NCBI RefSeq assembly: GCF_032362555.1
Contig: NC_083533.1
Location: 3,787,001-3,851,000 of the forward strand
From: Amyelois transitella
Lineage: Eukaryota; Arthropoda; Insecta; Lepidoptera; Pyralidae
Direction: 5' to 3'
Length of the DNA stretch: 64,000 bases
Part shown: piece after piece, positions 37,801-51,000 of the stretch
Position numbering within the stretch: position 1 is the stretch's first letter
Layout: each line of letters begins with the position of its first letter
Position numbers and translations under genes: made by a program
The notes under the pieces: model-generated
What the model was told of the DNA's origin: nothing
The model's database searches: none
The model's input: the letters and a program-made list of their open reading frames with translations, nothing else

Positions 37801-40800
37801 TTACTGTGTTTTTTATGTTAGTGTTGTAAGAGATATTGTATATACATACTGTAACCTCTTGATGTCTAGCGGTGTTAACTTAGTATCTATTGAAACATAA
37901 AGCCCCTTCGGCGAGTAGGCTACCAATACAGGAAGGAAGAGTTACTGCAGCCATCTTCTCTTACCAGTAGTCGATTAGTTTGGGCGAAGAATCAGCGCCA
38001 TTTTGGGGAAGGCGTCCATTTTAAAGAGTTTAAAGAGTGTTTCTTTCTCTTCTTTAAAGGGATTCTGTGTCCATTTTGAAGAACTTTCCTTACTGTTCTT
38101 TAAAAGGAACGCTGGCCTTCAAGGTGTTAAGTGCTTAGGTAGTTATTAGCACATAATCAAAAGTCATAATCATCATGATGCCTAAATTTCATGACGAAAT
38201 TAACAAAAAGCTTTTTAAATTTTTCGTTTTTTCCAAAAAGTATCTTGTGATTTCTCTTTCTGTTCACGCTTGCGTAGTGCGCGGTGAATGGATTAAGGTC
38301 TACTGCGGATCGTTGATACGTAAATAATTTATTTATATGTATATATATATATATATAAAAAATGGCCTGTCTGTGGGGAATTATTATGTATGTTCTTAAG
38401 AAGGTTTAAAAATAAAAATCTTGATTTGATGTATTTATTACTAGGTTGTTATAGTTATTCAACGCACAAACTTATACATTTTACACTTTAGTATTTGATT
38501 GTATGCTATTTAATAACACTTGTCCTGTAATACTTATATAGAAAAAAAATGCAAAAGTTATGATTTAATAATATAACATTTGTGTGTGTGTGGGTTTTTT
38601 GTGTATATTAATTGTCTGGTGTGCGTACGTACTCATCTCACGCAATTTCAATAACAACTTGATGTTTATAATTGCGAAAGTAAGTTTGTTTGTTAATTTT
38701 TCACGCGTTATCTACTGACCCAATCTTTTTGTAATTTCGCGTATATACATTTAAAGAGTGTGAAGAAGAACATAGGGTAACTTTCATCACATAAATATAT
38801 TATAAAATTGGAAAAAATACCTAACAAAATTCTTTTACTCTTTTGGATTTTAATGAAAATTTGAAAACAAAAGTTAGTATTATTCCAATAGTTTTAAAGA
38901 AGCAATTTTAAAACAATTATGTATGTACATAATAATTTCGAACAGACCAAATAACGGAAAGCATAATATTTTAAGTCACAATATTTCACACAGCACCCTT
39001 TTTTTGGCATAACCATCAGTCACTCATAACTTTTCAAACTAAAATTATATCATTTATGTCAAAAACATATTATGACAAAAAATATTATGCCAAACGTACT
39101 ACGCAAAATCTAAACTAATTAAAAAAAAATAAAAATAATTACAGATGTCTCATCGGGCAACACACCAATTGTTCACTTGACATCATCATCACCGGATGAT
39201 ATAAAAGTGACAATAATGGTGGAAACGGTTCAGGATTTTTTCATCAAACTGAATTCTGTCACAAACCTGACCAGTACTCCGAGTCAGCCGAGGTATTACT
39301 TCTATCCGTTCAGTCAGTCGGCTGGCACCGAGTTAGACGTACACGCTCAGCATCTGAAGAAAAAAGTGAGTTTGTTTTTGTTGAATAGAATAGAATAGAT
39401 TTATTTTCAAAATTAGATACAAGGTATCACTTATTGACGTCACATCACTTAAATCGAATTATAACTACTACCGCTTTCAAAGCGCATGTGTAAAAGAAAG
39501 GCGGAACAAACTACACTGCAGCATTTTCATCGGACGTCAATTTACAAATATAGATCTCTTAAAACTACATTGTTGTTGACACGATAACTAATGTACAGTA
39601 CATTACTTACTGGCTATTGTAGCGGTGTGCTATAGTATTGAATCATAAGGTCCCGGTATCAAAATCCTGTCACTTTGTGACGGAAAGCTTAGTTTTCTGT
39701 TCTGATAAGTCTGAGTCAAAAATATATCAATATAAGCATTGCACTTGCATCAAACTTAATTTTATTAAATTTTTTATAAAAAAAATCGAGTGGTTCTTGA
39801 GATTAACGCGTTCAAACAAACAAACAAACTCTTCAGCTTTATCATATTAGTATAGATATGGAGTGTCTCATAATAATGAACAAAAATTTTGAATTTGTCT
39901 TTTGAATTTGTCTACCCCGCATAGGATACAGAAGAATGTATATGATATATAGATTATAGTGCCGTGTGGTACCCGTCACCAATACAAAAAAGAATAGGAC
40001 CACTCCATCTCTTTCCCATGGATATCGTAAAAGGCGACTAAGGTATAGGCTTACAAACTTGAGATTTTTTTTTTTTAATTGATGGGCTAGCAACCTGTCA
40101 CTATTTGAATCTCAATATATAGACGTGATTATATGTATGTACTCGTATACGTATGTATATAGATTACATGAATGAATGAATGAATGAATGAAATTTTTGC
40201 CAACAGGTCGCCTGCAAACAGCCATTAAGCGAAATCGAACACGACACACTACAGAGGCACTATTTCGTTCAGAGCATGGCCGATATGGGGATAGGCATAA
40301 GGTCCAGCTGGTTCTCGCAGTCCAAGAGTGTCGTGGTCATGATAGAGTCAGACGATGACCTTTGCGCTGTGGTGTCAATACAGAATTACTCGGTGAGTAT
40401 TACATTATTTGGATCTCAATTCTATCATTAAGCCAAGTTGCTGATCGTGGCCGATCAGGCTTTTCAAGACTGTTGGCTCTGTCTACCCCACAAGGGATAT
40501 AGACGTGACCATATGTATGTATGTATGTAGTATTACATATGTATGTTACGGTGGTAGATTGAGCCGGGTAGCCTTGAAATATTAAATTGTGCAATTGACT
40601 AGCTGTGCCCGCGACTTCGTCCGCGTGGAAGCAGCGTGTTGTTATATAGCCTAAAGCCTTCCTCGATAAATGTACTATTCAACACAAAAATATTTTTTTC
40701 ATTTCGAAACAGTCGTTCCTGACATTAGCGCGTTTAAACAAACTCATCAGCTTTATAATATTAGTATATAGAAAGAAAGAAAGAAAGAAAAATCGTTTAT

Positions 40801-41998
40801 TTGGTAAATTAACAAAATATAATTTGGAATTAGTGAATTGTTAAATTACATGCATGCACCAAAAATGGCCCTCGCTCAGCATGTGTCATGGCAGAGCCAT
40901 GACGCTGGTTTTCTGCGAGTACCATACTAAAAATATATAATATAATGTATGTATGTAACAAACAAGGATGTGTTGCGTCACCTTGGCTGTTCAACGTATT
41001 CATGAGTTACTAACTGTTTTGATCAAATGCTTTCATGAGTTACTACTGTTTTCATCAAATGCTTAAATTTTAAAGATAATTTAACCAGTTTTTTTTGTTG
41101 TTTTAGTGTCCAGTATTTGATAACGAGAGAGACATATTGTATGATGGATATTATTTGACTATGACACGAAGAGGGGGCATCACACTAACGGTGAGTTAAT
41201 TTCAAATGTAAATTGACGTCCGGTGAAAATGCTGCAGTGTTGTTTGTTCCCTGATGCGACATCGTCGGTTTTTGTTAATCTTGACCTGACCTTTCGCCTG
41301 TATGATAAATATGTTAATTATATTCAATCATAAATAATAAATTAAGGTGCCGTGTGGTTCCCGGCACCAATACAAAAAAACATAGGACCACTCCATCTCT
41401 TTCCTATGGATGTCGTAAAAGGCGACTAAGAGGTAGGCTTACAAACTTGGGATTCTTTTTTTTAGGCGATGGGCTAGCAACCTGTCACTATTTGAACCTC
41501 AATTCTATCTTAAAGCCAAATAGCTTAACGTGGCCTATCAGTCTTTTCAAGACTTTGTTGGCTCTGTCTACCCCGCAAGGGATATAGACGTGATTATATG
41601 TATGTATGTATGTAAGTAGGAAAGGAAGTATGCAGGGATCGTGGCAAGTGGAAAGAGGTAGTCTCTGCCTACCCCTCCGGGAAAGAGGCGTGAGTTTATG
41701 TATGTATGTATGTAAGTACACACAAAAAAAAGTTACAAATTAAAATTTAAAAAATGTACTTCTAACCCACAGAAAGAAACGTTTCCTGTCGGCTTTTACA
41801 TAGTTTTCATTGTGAAGACCTCTGACGACGATTGTATGGCGTCGGTCGGAACTAACGCGAGTTTACCCAAGATGGCGTCTTATTTCGGTTGGCGGGAAAG
41901 CAGGACGTTGAACGTTAGCGGCAACGATGGGAGGGTGAAGACTTTCAGGTTAGTTGACATACAAACACACACGCATATGTGTATGTATTTATAAATAT

Positions 41999-42056
<58 letters not shown>

Positions 42057-45000
42057 GTATTTATATATTATATAGGTATGTATAAAATAAAATTTAAATT
42101 ACTTTAATTTTTCATCAATATCAATATAATACATAAGACTCGTATGTTGAAAATTGATCAACATACAAATATATATATTTTTTTGTATATATATTTATAT
42201 ATGTAAGTATATATATGTTACCGGAAAATAACAAGACTCGTATGTATATATATAAATATTATATACATATTGATGAAAATTTTATTTGATTTTCTTAATC
42301 TTTGTTCCAGCTTCACAATAGTGGAGACGATATCTTATCAGGAATACATGATAGCCGCTGGGGCAGCGTTAGGCTTCTTCCTCAGCTTCTACTTGGCAGC
42401 ATTTGCTGCCGTACTGTGTCAGAAGCGGAAGCAGGCTTCTGTGCCGGAAGTCGGTACCAGTGAAGGTAAGTCGAACTGTACTGTCGCTATGTTTCTGCTT
42501 GCGAAACGCGAAAACTGAAAACTTCAAAAGTGGCGTAAAAAGTAAAAAAAAAAGATAGAATTTATTCATAAAACACCATTACAAAAAAAATGTTCGATAC
42601 GAATGTTGAATGCGGTATTTTCAGACGAGTCCAACTTCAAAAGTGGAGTCAAAAGTAAAAAAAGATAGAATTTATTCATTTGAATACAGTATTTTCAGAT
42701 AAGTCCAACTTCAAAAGTAGCGTCAAAAGTAAAAAAAAGATAGAATATTCATAAAACACCATAACTAAAAAAAAAAGCAAACAAGAATATGTACAAATAT
42801 AGACATGCAGTATGGTGTTCCCGAAAGGGTACCCCCTCAGCATAATGCTGGCGAAATTAGTCAGCTTTTTCAGTGAATTTTCAATGTGAACGAAGTCGCG
42901 TGCAGTACTAAATCTATACTAATATTATAAAGCTGAAGAGTTTGTTTGTTTGAACGCGCTAATCTCAGGAAATACGGGTTCGAATTGAAAAATTCTTTTT
43001 GTGTTGAATAGACCGTTTAACGAGGAAGGCTTTAGGCTATATAACATCACGCTGCAAGTATTAGGACCGAAGAAATAATGGAAAATGTAAAAAAAAAACG
43101 GGGAAAATTATTCATCCTTGAGCGCTTCAATGATGCCCAAAATAACAATTCCACGCGGACGAAGTCGCGGGCACAGCTAGTATACATATAAACCTGCAAT
43201 TATTATAAATGTATAATACCATAAATCCTCTGCCAATATTAAAAAAAAACCTAACCTAACCTAACCCAACCCAAGTCCCATCCTTATCCCCTCCCATTCC
43301 ACATTTAAAACAGCAAATTTTCTCAAATCCAGTATAAATGTGCAGAAGGTCTGACCGGCGCCGCGGTGCATGATGACGACACCGCGGCGGTCAGGCGGCG
43401 GAGAGTGGTCACCACCAGCGGGGAGTCATCATCGCATTGGGGGAGGGGGGACGGTCAGGAGGTCACTAGACCGGGTAAATAAATATAAATATATACGGGA
43501 CAAATTACACAGATCGAGTCAGCCTCGAAGTGAGTTCGAGACTTGTGTTGCGAGATACTAACTCAACGATACTGTATTTTATAATGAATACTTATATATA
43601 GATAAACATCCAAGACCCGGGACAATCAGAGAAAGTTGTTTTCTCATCATGCCCTGGCCGGGATTCGAACCCGGGACGTCCGGTGTCACAGACAAGCGTA
43701 CTGCCGCTGCGCCACAGAGGCCGTCAAAAGGTAAGATCTTTACACACATACATATGAGTGAGTAATAATCACGTTCTTGCGTTCCTTAAAGGGTAGACAG
43801 AGACTGACAAGTATGAAAATAAATTTAGAGTTCACGTTCAGCATTTGGAACAAACTGAGATGGATGGATAATTGTCACGTCTATATCCCTTGCGGGGTAG
43901 ATAGAGCCGTAAGTCTCTAAAAGGCTGAAATTCCACGTTCAGCTGTCAGGCTTAATGATAGAATTGAGATTCAAATAGTGACAGGTTGCTTGAAGAATCT
44001 CAAGCTCATAATCATATCCCTTAATCGCCTTTCACGACATCCATGGGAGAGAGATGGCATGGTCCTATTCTTTTTTTGTATTGGTTGCCGGGAACCACAC
44101 GGTATAAGTATTTTTTAAAACCCTTCAAAATTCATAATTTTTATTCATTATTATGGGACACTTCAACATCACTTAATAATTGTCATATCTTTTGGTTTCA
44201 CAACATTGGTTGACGTCAAATAAATTATGAGCTTAGGGGGAAGTCCCCCAGTGGCGGACACCTAAGGTTATTTCAAAATAAAACATGAAATATTTAAGGA
44301 ATGTTTATAAAATTATGACTTATATTAGATAACAAAGTTAGAAATCAAATTAATTTAACAAAAATGCAACCTCTGCTAAAAAATAATTAATACTATCAAA
44401 CAAACTTTGGTAACAAAAAACATAATTTTAAAAAGTGGCACCTAGTACCGGACGAATATTTGTGCACGCAACTGACACCAGTTTCATCACAGTTATAAAT
44501 TCTTGAGGGTGTGAATGTTGTACTGTTTCATCAGCTTTTCAAGGTTGTCGTAGAAGAGATCCACTCGTGGTTTGTTAAATCCATCGGGGCGCATCATGCT
44601 TGTCGATTCCGGTGTTCACAACGAAATGTCAGAATGCCTTTTCATGAAATCGTATTTTTTATTGCGACTTTTATTTTTTATTTATCAGCACTGCCTTTTT
44701 CTTTATGAAATCGATGAGGAATCTTCATGACTTCAGCTAAGTCGTATGCTAATTTTAGAAACTTCTTTTTCATGAGCGGCATGCATCTATTCGATAAATC
44801 TTTAATGTGGTCCACCAAGACTTCTTCATACTCTGCTGAGAAGGTGTTAGTGAATCTACCTAACTTTGGTTTCATTGTTACTTCTTCTCGATTTAGGGCC
44901 TTTATTTAATCATGTATAGTGCTTTTAGGAATATTGTATCGCATTGCAGCTTGTCTTACACTCAGTTCTTTTGACATAACCTTATCAATAGCAGTTTGTA

Positions 45001-48000
45001 AGCTCTGTGGATCCCAGGATCCTTTCTTTTTCTTGTCTTCCATTTTAACTATCTTCTTTCTTCTATACTCTAAAACAAAATTAAATAATTAGAATAAAAT
45101 ACGTAATTTCTTACAAGAAATATCAATATGTTTACTGTCCGGCACTAAGGGACGACTTAGTGTCCGGTGCTAAGGGACTCACATTTTCGTTCATTAGATG
45201 GTACCTACTAAAATTGTTTAAAAGATGTAATAATATTCTACCATTTTACGGATAACAATCGAGTACTGATTTTATCTTTGAATACCACTCAAATATAAAT
45301 GCATAAATATACTAGAATTACTTACATTGATATTTAGGTGACGCCGTGATTTCGAGCCTAAAACAGCAAATGGTTACTCCTGCCGCGGCCGTGTGCGTCG
45401 CTGGCGAGGCGCGGCGCGTGATCTTGTACCTGTACGCCCCAGCACCCCTTTCACTTTTATTTTGAATCGAACTGATTTGTACTCGCTTGAATAGTACGAG
45501 TGTCCGGCGCTAGGTGCCGTCCGGCGTTACGGGACTTCCCCCTAAAACTAAGTTTACTGCCGCTTCCGAAGCGTCAGTGCAGAAGAAGCGGTAACAAACT
45601 GCACTGCAGCATTCAAATCATCATCTGTCCTATAATAATGCCACTTATAAAGAAAAAGTAGGTAGTAATAGTTCCAATTTCCACTAACAGATGGCGGTAG
45701 CTCCTCGTCGGATACGGAATCGGATTTCTCCACGCTGGATGACGTAAACGCCGATAAGGATATATATATGTTGGGTGGGAAACTATGCGTTGCCAACTTA
45801 GCCAGGTCAGTATAAGAAATTTCAATATATATATTTATATATATATAATAACTATTTCACGCGGACGAAGTCGCGGGAACAGCTTTATATATGTATATAT
45901 TTATATTAGCTATAAATATATAGCTGTTGTCGCGACTTCGTCCGCGTGAAATAGTTATTTTGGGCATCACTGAAGCCCTCAAGGATGAACAATTGAACAA
46001 TTTTCCCCGATTTTTTTTCACTTTGTCTATTACTTCGTCTTCCTAAAAGTTGCAGCGTGATGTTATATAGCCTAAAGCCTTCCTCGACAAATGGTCTATT
46101 CAACGCAAAAAGAAACATTTACTTTATTTTTATTTTTTTTCATTGTGACAATAAATAAATTATTGATGTTTTTTATTATGCCGTGTGGTTCCCGGTACCA
46201 AAACCAAAAAATAATACGACCACTCCATCTCTTTCCCATGGATGTCGTAAAAGGCGACTAAGGGATACGCTTACAAACTTGAGATTCATATTTTAGGCGA
46301 TGGGCCAGCAACCTGTCACTATTTGAATCTCAATTCTACCATTAAGCCAAAATAGCTGAACGTGGCCACATTCAGTGTTTTCAAGACTGTAGGCTCTGTC
46401 TACCCCGCAAGGGATATAGACGTGTTGTATATGTATGTATGTTTTTATTATTTATTTTGCATTGCTATACAGATGCCGCCCCCGCGTCCTGTCCGCGCGC
46501 TCCAAGATGTACCTGTGGAACGTGCTGACTGTGGCAGTCTTCTATACATTACCCGTCATACAACTTGTCATCACATATCAGTTGGTAAGTAAATAAATAA
46601 TTATACAGGGTGACATTTAAAACAACTGCATCCTTTTAAACATAGACTATACCCATGCTTCTGAGTTGTTTGAGCCTATTTTTATTTAAATTAAACGTCA
46701 TCATTTTCACATTTAAAAAACCCTCAAACGTCACACGCTTTATTAAAGGCCAATACTACAAAAAGAAATTAAAACTAAACATATAAATAAATGTCTAAAA
46801 TTTTTTTTTCTAGTATCAAGATCAAGTAAAGTACAGAGTTGTCGAGATTGCTCAGCTGAATGAATTGTGTCGTTGACCTCTGAATCTTACGCGTCGCTTT
46901 TCCGCCGACCGGGGTGATATGACGTATTTAGAATCGTGGATTTTAATATTTTTATTTTTTTCGTACTTTCTGAAATATGAACCGTTATTTTTCTTTTAAC
47001 GTTTTTGAATATCCTTTAGATGAGTACACTTAACAGTTAAATTTATGCAGTTGAATTAAAAGTCACCCTGTATACGGGACAAATTAAAAGTGGTAAGTTA
47101 ACTTTGATACTGTGTGCACAGTGTAGTTTGTTCTGCCGCTGCTTCTGCACATGCGCTTTGGAAGCGGCAGTAGTTATAATTAGATTTAAGTGATGCGACG
47201 CCAATATGAGTATTATGTCCGTATAACAGATAGATTTTTAGGGTACATATATACATACATATCGAATCAGATCAAATCATACATACATAAACTCACGCCT
47301 CTTTCCCGGAGGGGTAGGCAGAGACTACCTCTTTCCATTTGCCACGATCCCTGCATACTTCCTTTGCTTCATCCACATTCATAACTCTCTTCATGCAAGC
47401 TCGGCGGTTTCGGGCACTTTTGACCTGACCCTTCACCAGGACGTCCTTAATTTGATCAAGATATGTTCGTCTAGGTCTTCCCACCCCGACCTTTCCCTCC
47501 ACACTCTCCTTGTATATCTGCTTAGTCAACCTGTTTTCATTCATCCTCTCCACATGACCGAACCATCTCAACATACCCTTTTCTATTCCTGTAACTACAT
47601 CTTCTTTCACATCACAACATTCCCTTATCACGCTGTTCCTTATCCGGTCACTCAATTTCACACCCAACATACTCCTTAACGCTCTCATTTCCACTGCATT
47701 TATTCTGCTTTCGTGCTTCTTTTGCCATACCCAACTTTCACTCCCATACATTAATGTCGGGACCAACACGCCCCTGTGCACAGCCAGTCGAGCCTTTTTG
47801 GATAGTTTCTGACTGCTCATAAAGGCATGCAAAGCTCCATTCACCATGTTCCCCGCGTTCACTCTCCTTTTAATATCACTATCACACTTGCCATCTGATG
47901 TAAACTTTGATCCTAGATATACAAACTCTTTCACTTGCTCAACTTTTTCTCCTCCAATCAAAATATTACATGCTGTCATTTCTTTCTCCATTTCAAAAAC

Positions 48001-51000
48001 CAGTGTTTTAGTTTTACTTACGTTCACTTTCATTCCTTTCTCTTTTAAAGCTTCATGCATAGTTTACCATCTCCTGTAACTCCTCCGCTGATGACGCCAG
48101 TATAACCTGATCGTCGGCATAGAGCAGACATTTGACGAGTAATTCATTCATCCTTAATCCACTTTCAGACTCTTTCAAATCTGTCAAACAACTATCCATA
48201 AATAGGTTGAACAGCCACGGTGACGCAACACATCCCTGCCTAACACCTTTCTCAATCTTAAACCACAGATCAAATCAACTATTTTATTTTCCTCATATCT
48301 TAAGAATTGTTCGGTTCCCAGCACCAATAAAAAAAAATAAAGAGGACCAATCCTTGTCTTTCCCATGGATATCGTATAAGGCGACTAAGGGATAGGCTTA
48401 CAAACTTGGGATTCTTCTTCAAGGCGACGGGCTAGTGACCTGTCTTTATTTGAATCTCAATTCTATCTTTAAGCAGAATAGCTGAACGTGACCTATCAAT
48501 CTTTACAAGTCCGTTGGCTCTGTCTACCCCGCAAGGGATGTAGACGCGTGACGCAGGTCTATTACAAAAGTTTATGCATTTCCATTACAGATGTTAAACC
48601 AATCTGGCAATCAAGATTTGTGCTACTTCAATTTCTTCTGCGCCCACCCTCTCATGGTTCTGTCTGACTTCAACCACGTGTACTCCAATCTGGGCTACGT
48701 CACCCTCGGCATCCTGTTCCTGGCTCTCGTGTGGAGGAGGCACGGGTACCATCTCGCCAAAACTGCCGCTCAGGTGAGGGGTTGAGGGGAGACTTGATTC
48801 GGGTCGGGGGGAAGTAAATCGAAGTGTGCAGAGATCGTGGCAAGTGGAAAGAGGTAGTCTCTGCCTACCCCTCCGGGAAAGTGGCGTGATTTTATGTATG
48901 TATTTATGTGAGTAAAACGAAGATTTGATGAATGTTTTAAATTTTAGTGGGTTAAGTACGCTTAACTGTGGTCAGGTTTGAGATGGGTCGCCGCTTAAGT
49001 ATGTTGACATGAGAAAATACTACTTTTAAGTTACTAAAGTTAAGCACACTTTGGTGTGGTCAGCTATGAGATGGGTCGCCGTTTTATACTATAAAGAGCC
49101 AGAGATACTATCTGCTTTAGAGTGTTGCTTAAACGCGGGTTAAGCACACTTAAATCTGGTCACTTTTGGGATGGGCCCCCATTGTTACTAGTTACTAAGT
49201 CATCAAAGTGACTAAGCAGATATACAAGGAGAGTGTGGAGGGAAAGGTCGGAGTGGGAAGACCTAGACGAACGTATCTTGATCAAATTAAGGACGTCCTG
49301 GTGAAGGGTCAGGTCAAGAGTACCCGAAACCGCCGAGCTTGCATGAAGAGAGTTATGAATGTGGATGAAGCGAAGGAAGTATGCAGAGATCGTGGCAAGT
49401 GGAAAGAGTTAGTCTCTGTCTACCCCTTTCGGGAAAGAGGCGTGATTTTATGTATGTATGTATGTATCAAAGTGAAGCACCGTAGTGTGTGGACGCGTGT
49501 GAGATGGGTGTGCGCGGCGTGTGAAGCACTTCAACCACGTGTACTCCAATCTGGGCTACGTGACCCTGGGCATCCTGTTCCTGGCTCTCGTGTGGAGGAG
49601 GCACGGGTACCATCTCGCCAAAACTGCCGCTCAGGTGAGGGGTTGAGGGGAGACTTGATTCGGGTCGTTAGTTGGGATGGGTCGTTTTTTTTGCGGGGGG
49701 GGAATTAAAACTAAGTGTGCAGAGATCGTGGCAAGTGGAAAGAAGTAGTCTCTGTCTACCCCACCGGGAAAGAGGCGTGATTTTATGTATGTATTTATGT
49801 GAGTAAAACGAAGATTTGATGAATGTTTTAAATTTAGCGGGTTAAGTACGCTTAACTGTGGTCAGGTTTGAGATGGGTCGTCGCTTAAGTATGTTGACAT
49901 GAGAAAATACTCATTTTAAGTATCCAAAGTTAAGCACACTTTGGTGTGGTCAGCTATGAGATGGGTCGCCGTTTTATACTATAAAGAGCCAGATATACTA
50001 TCTGGTATAGATTGTTGCTTAAACGCGGGTTAAGCACACTTAACTCTGGTCACTTTTGGGATGGGTCCCCATTGTTACTAGTTACTAAGTCGTGTGAAGC
50101 ACTTCAACCACGTGTACTCCAATCTGGGCTACGTGACCCTCGGCATCCTGTTCCTGGCTCTCGTGTGGAGGAGGCACGGGTACCATCTCGCCAAAACTGC
50201 CGCTCAGGTGAGGGGTTGAAGACTTGATTCAGGTCGCCTTTTTTGGGTGGAAGAAAAATTAAGATTTGATAAATGTTGTTAAATTTAGTGGGTTAAGTAC
50301 GCTTAACTATGGTCAGGTTCGAGATGGGTCGTCGCTTAGGTATAGTTAGATGAGAAAATACTACTTTTAAGTTACTAAAGTTAAGCACACTTTGGTGTGG
50401 TCAGCTATGAGATGGGTCGCCGTTTTATACTATAAAGAGCCAGAGATACTATCTGCTTTAGATTGTTGCTTAAACGCGGGTTAAGCACACTTAACTCTGG
50501 TCACTTTTGGGATGGGTCCCCATTGTTACTAGTTACTAAGTCGTGTGAAGCACTTCAACCACGTGTACTCAAATCTGGGCTACGTCACCCTGGGCATCCT
50601 GTTCCTGGCTCTCGTGTGGAGGAGGCACGGGTACCATCTCGCCAAAACTGCCGCTCAGGTGAGGGTTGAGGGGAGACTTGATTCGGGTCGTTAGTTGGGA
50701 TGGGTCGCCTTTTTGGGAGAATGAGATCGTGGCAAGTGGAAAGAGGTAGTCTCTGTCTACCCCGCAATGGATATAGACGTGATTATATGTATGTGACGTG
50801 ATTACAATGAGAATAAACTCTAATGAGCCACAACAAAAAATTCTTGAAATAAAAATAGCAGTGCATAGAAGCGTGTTGGAGTCAAAACTAATGTAAGTAC
50901 ATACGTACATTTTCTTCCTTTCAGATTTAGTCCCGGTTGCATCCGCACATATCTGGAGAGGGCTGAGAAACAGCTTCAGGCAATCAGTCTTGAAAAGACT

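Larger units (their letters stand above)
48774..50720. repeat. Tandem array in Sil intron 13 carrying exon 13 copies and 5S-like motifs
   Basis: Three higher-order units (period about 450-860 bp, the first enlarged by a LINE insertion). Each holds GTTAAGTACGCTTAACTGTG, AAGTTAAGCACACTTTGGTG and GGGTTAAGCACACTTAA segments, each followed by GGTCA...GATGGGTCGCC, and then a 108-bp copy of the exon 13 end. Confidence 0.92.

Noticed and set aside
43650..43724. Possible tRNA gene (A and B boxes present)
   Set aside because: The same head plus an identical non-tRNA body occurs at 51.6-51.85 kb, so it is a tRNA-derived SINE. The acceptor stem is not complete.
44511..44708. 65-codon plus-strand frame at 44.5 kb
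   Set aside because: Antisense of the pogo-like transposase remnant.
49208..49708. 166-codon plus-strand frame
   Set aside because: Chimera of a LINE fragment, a 5S-like segment and an out-of-frame reading of the Sil exon 13 copy.
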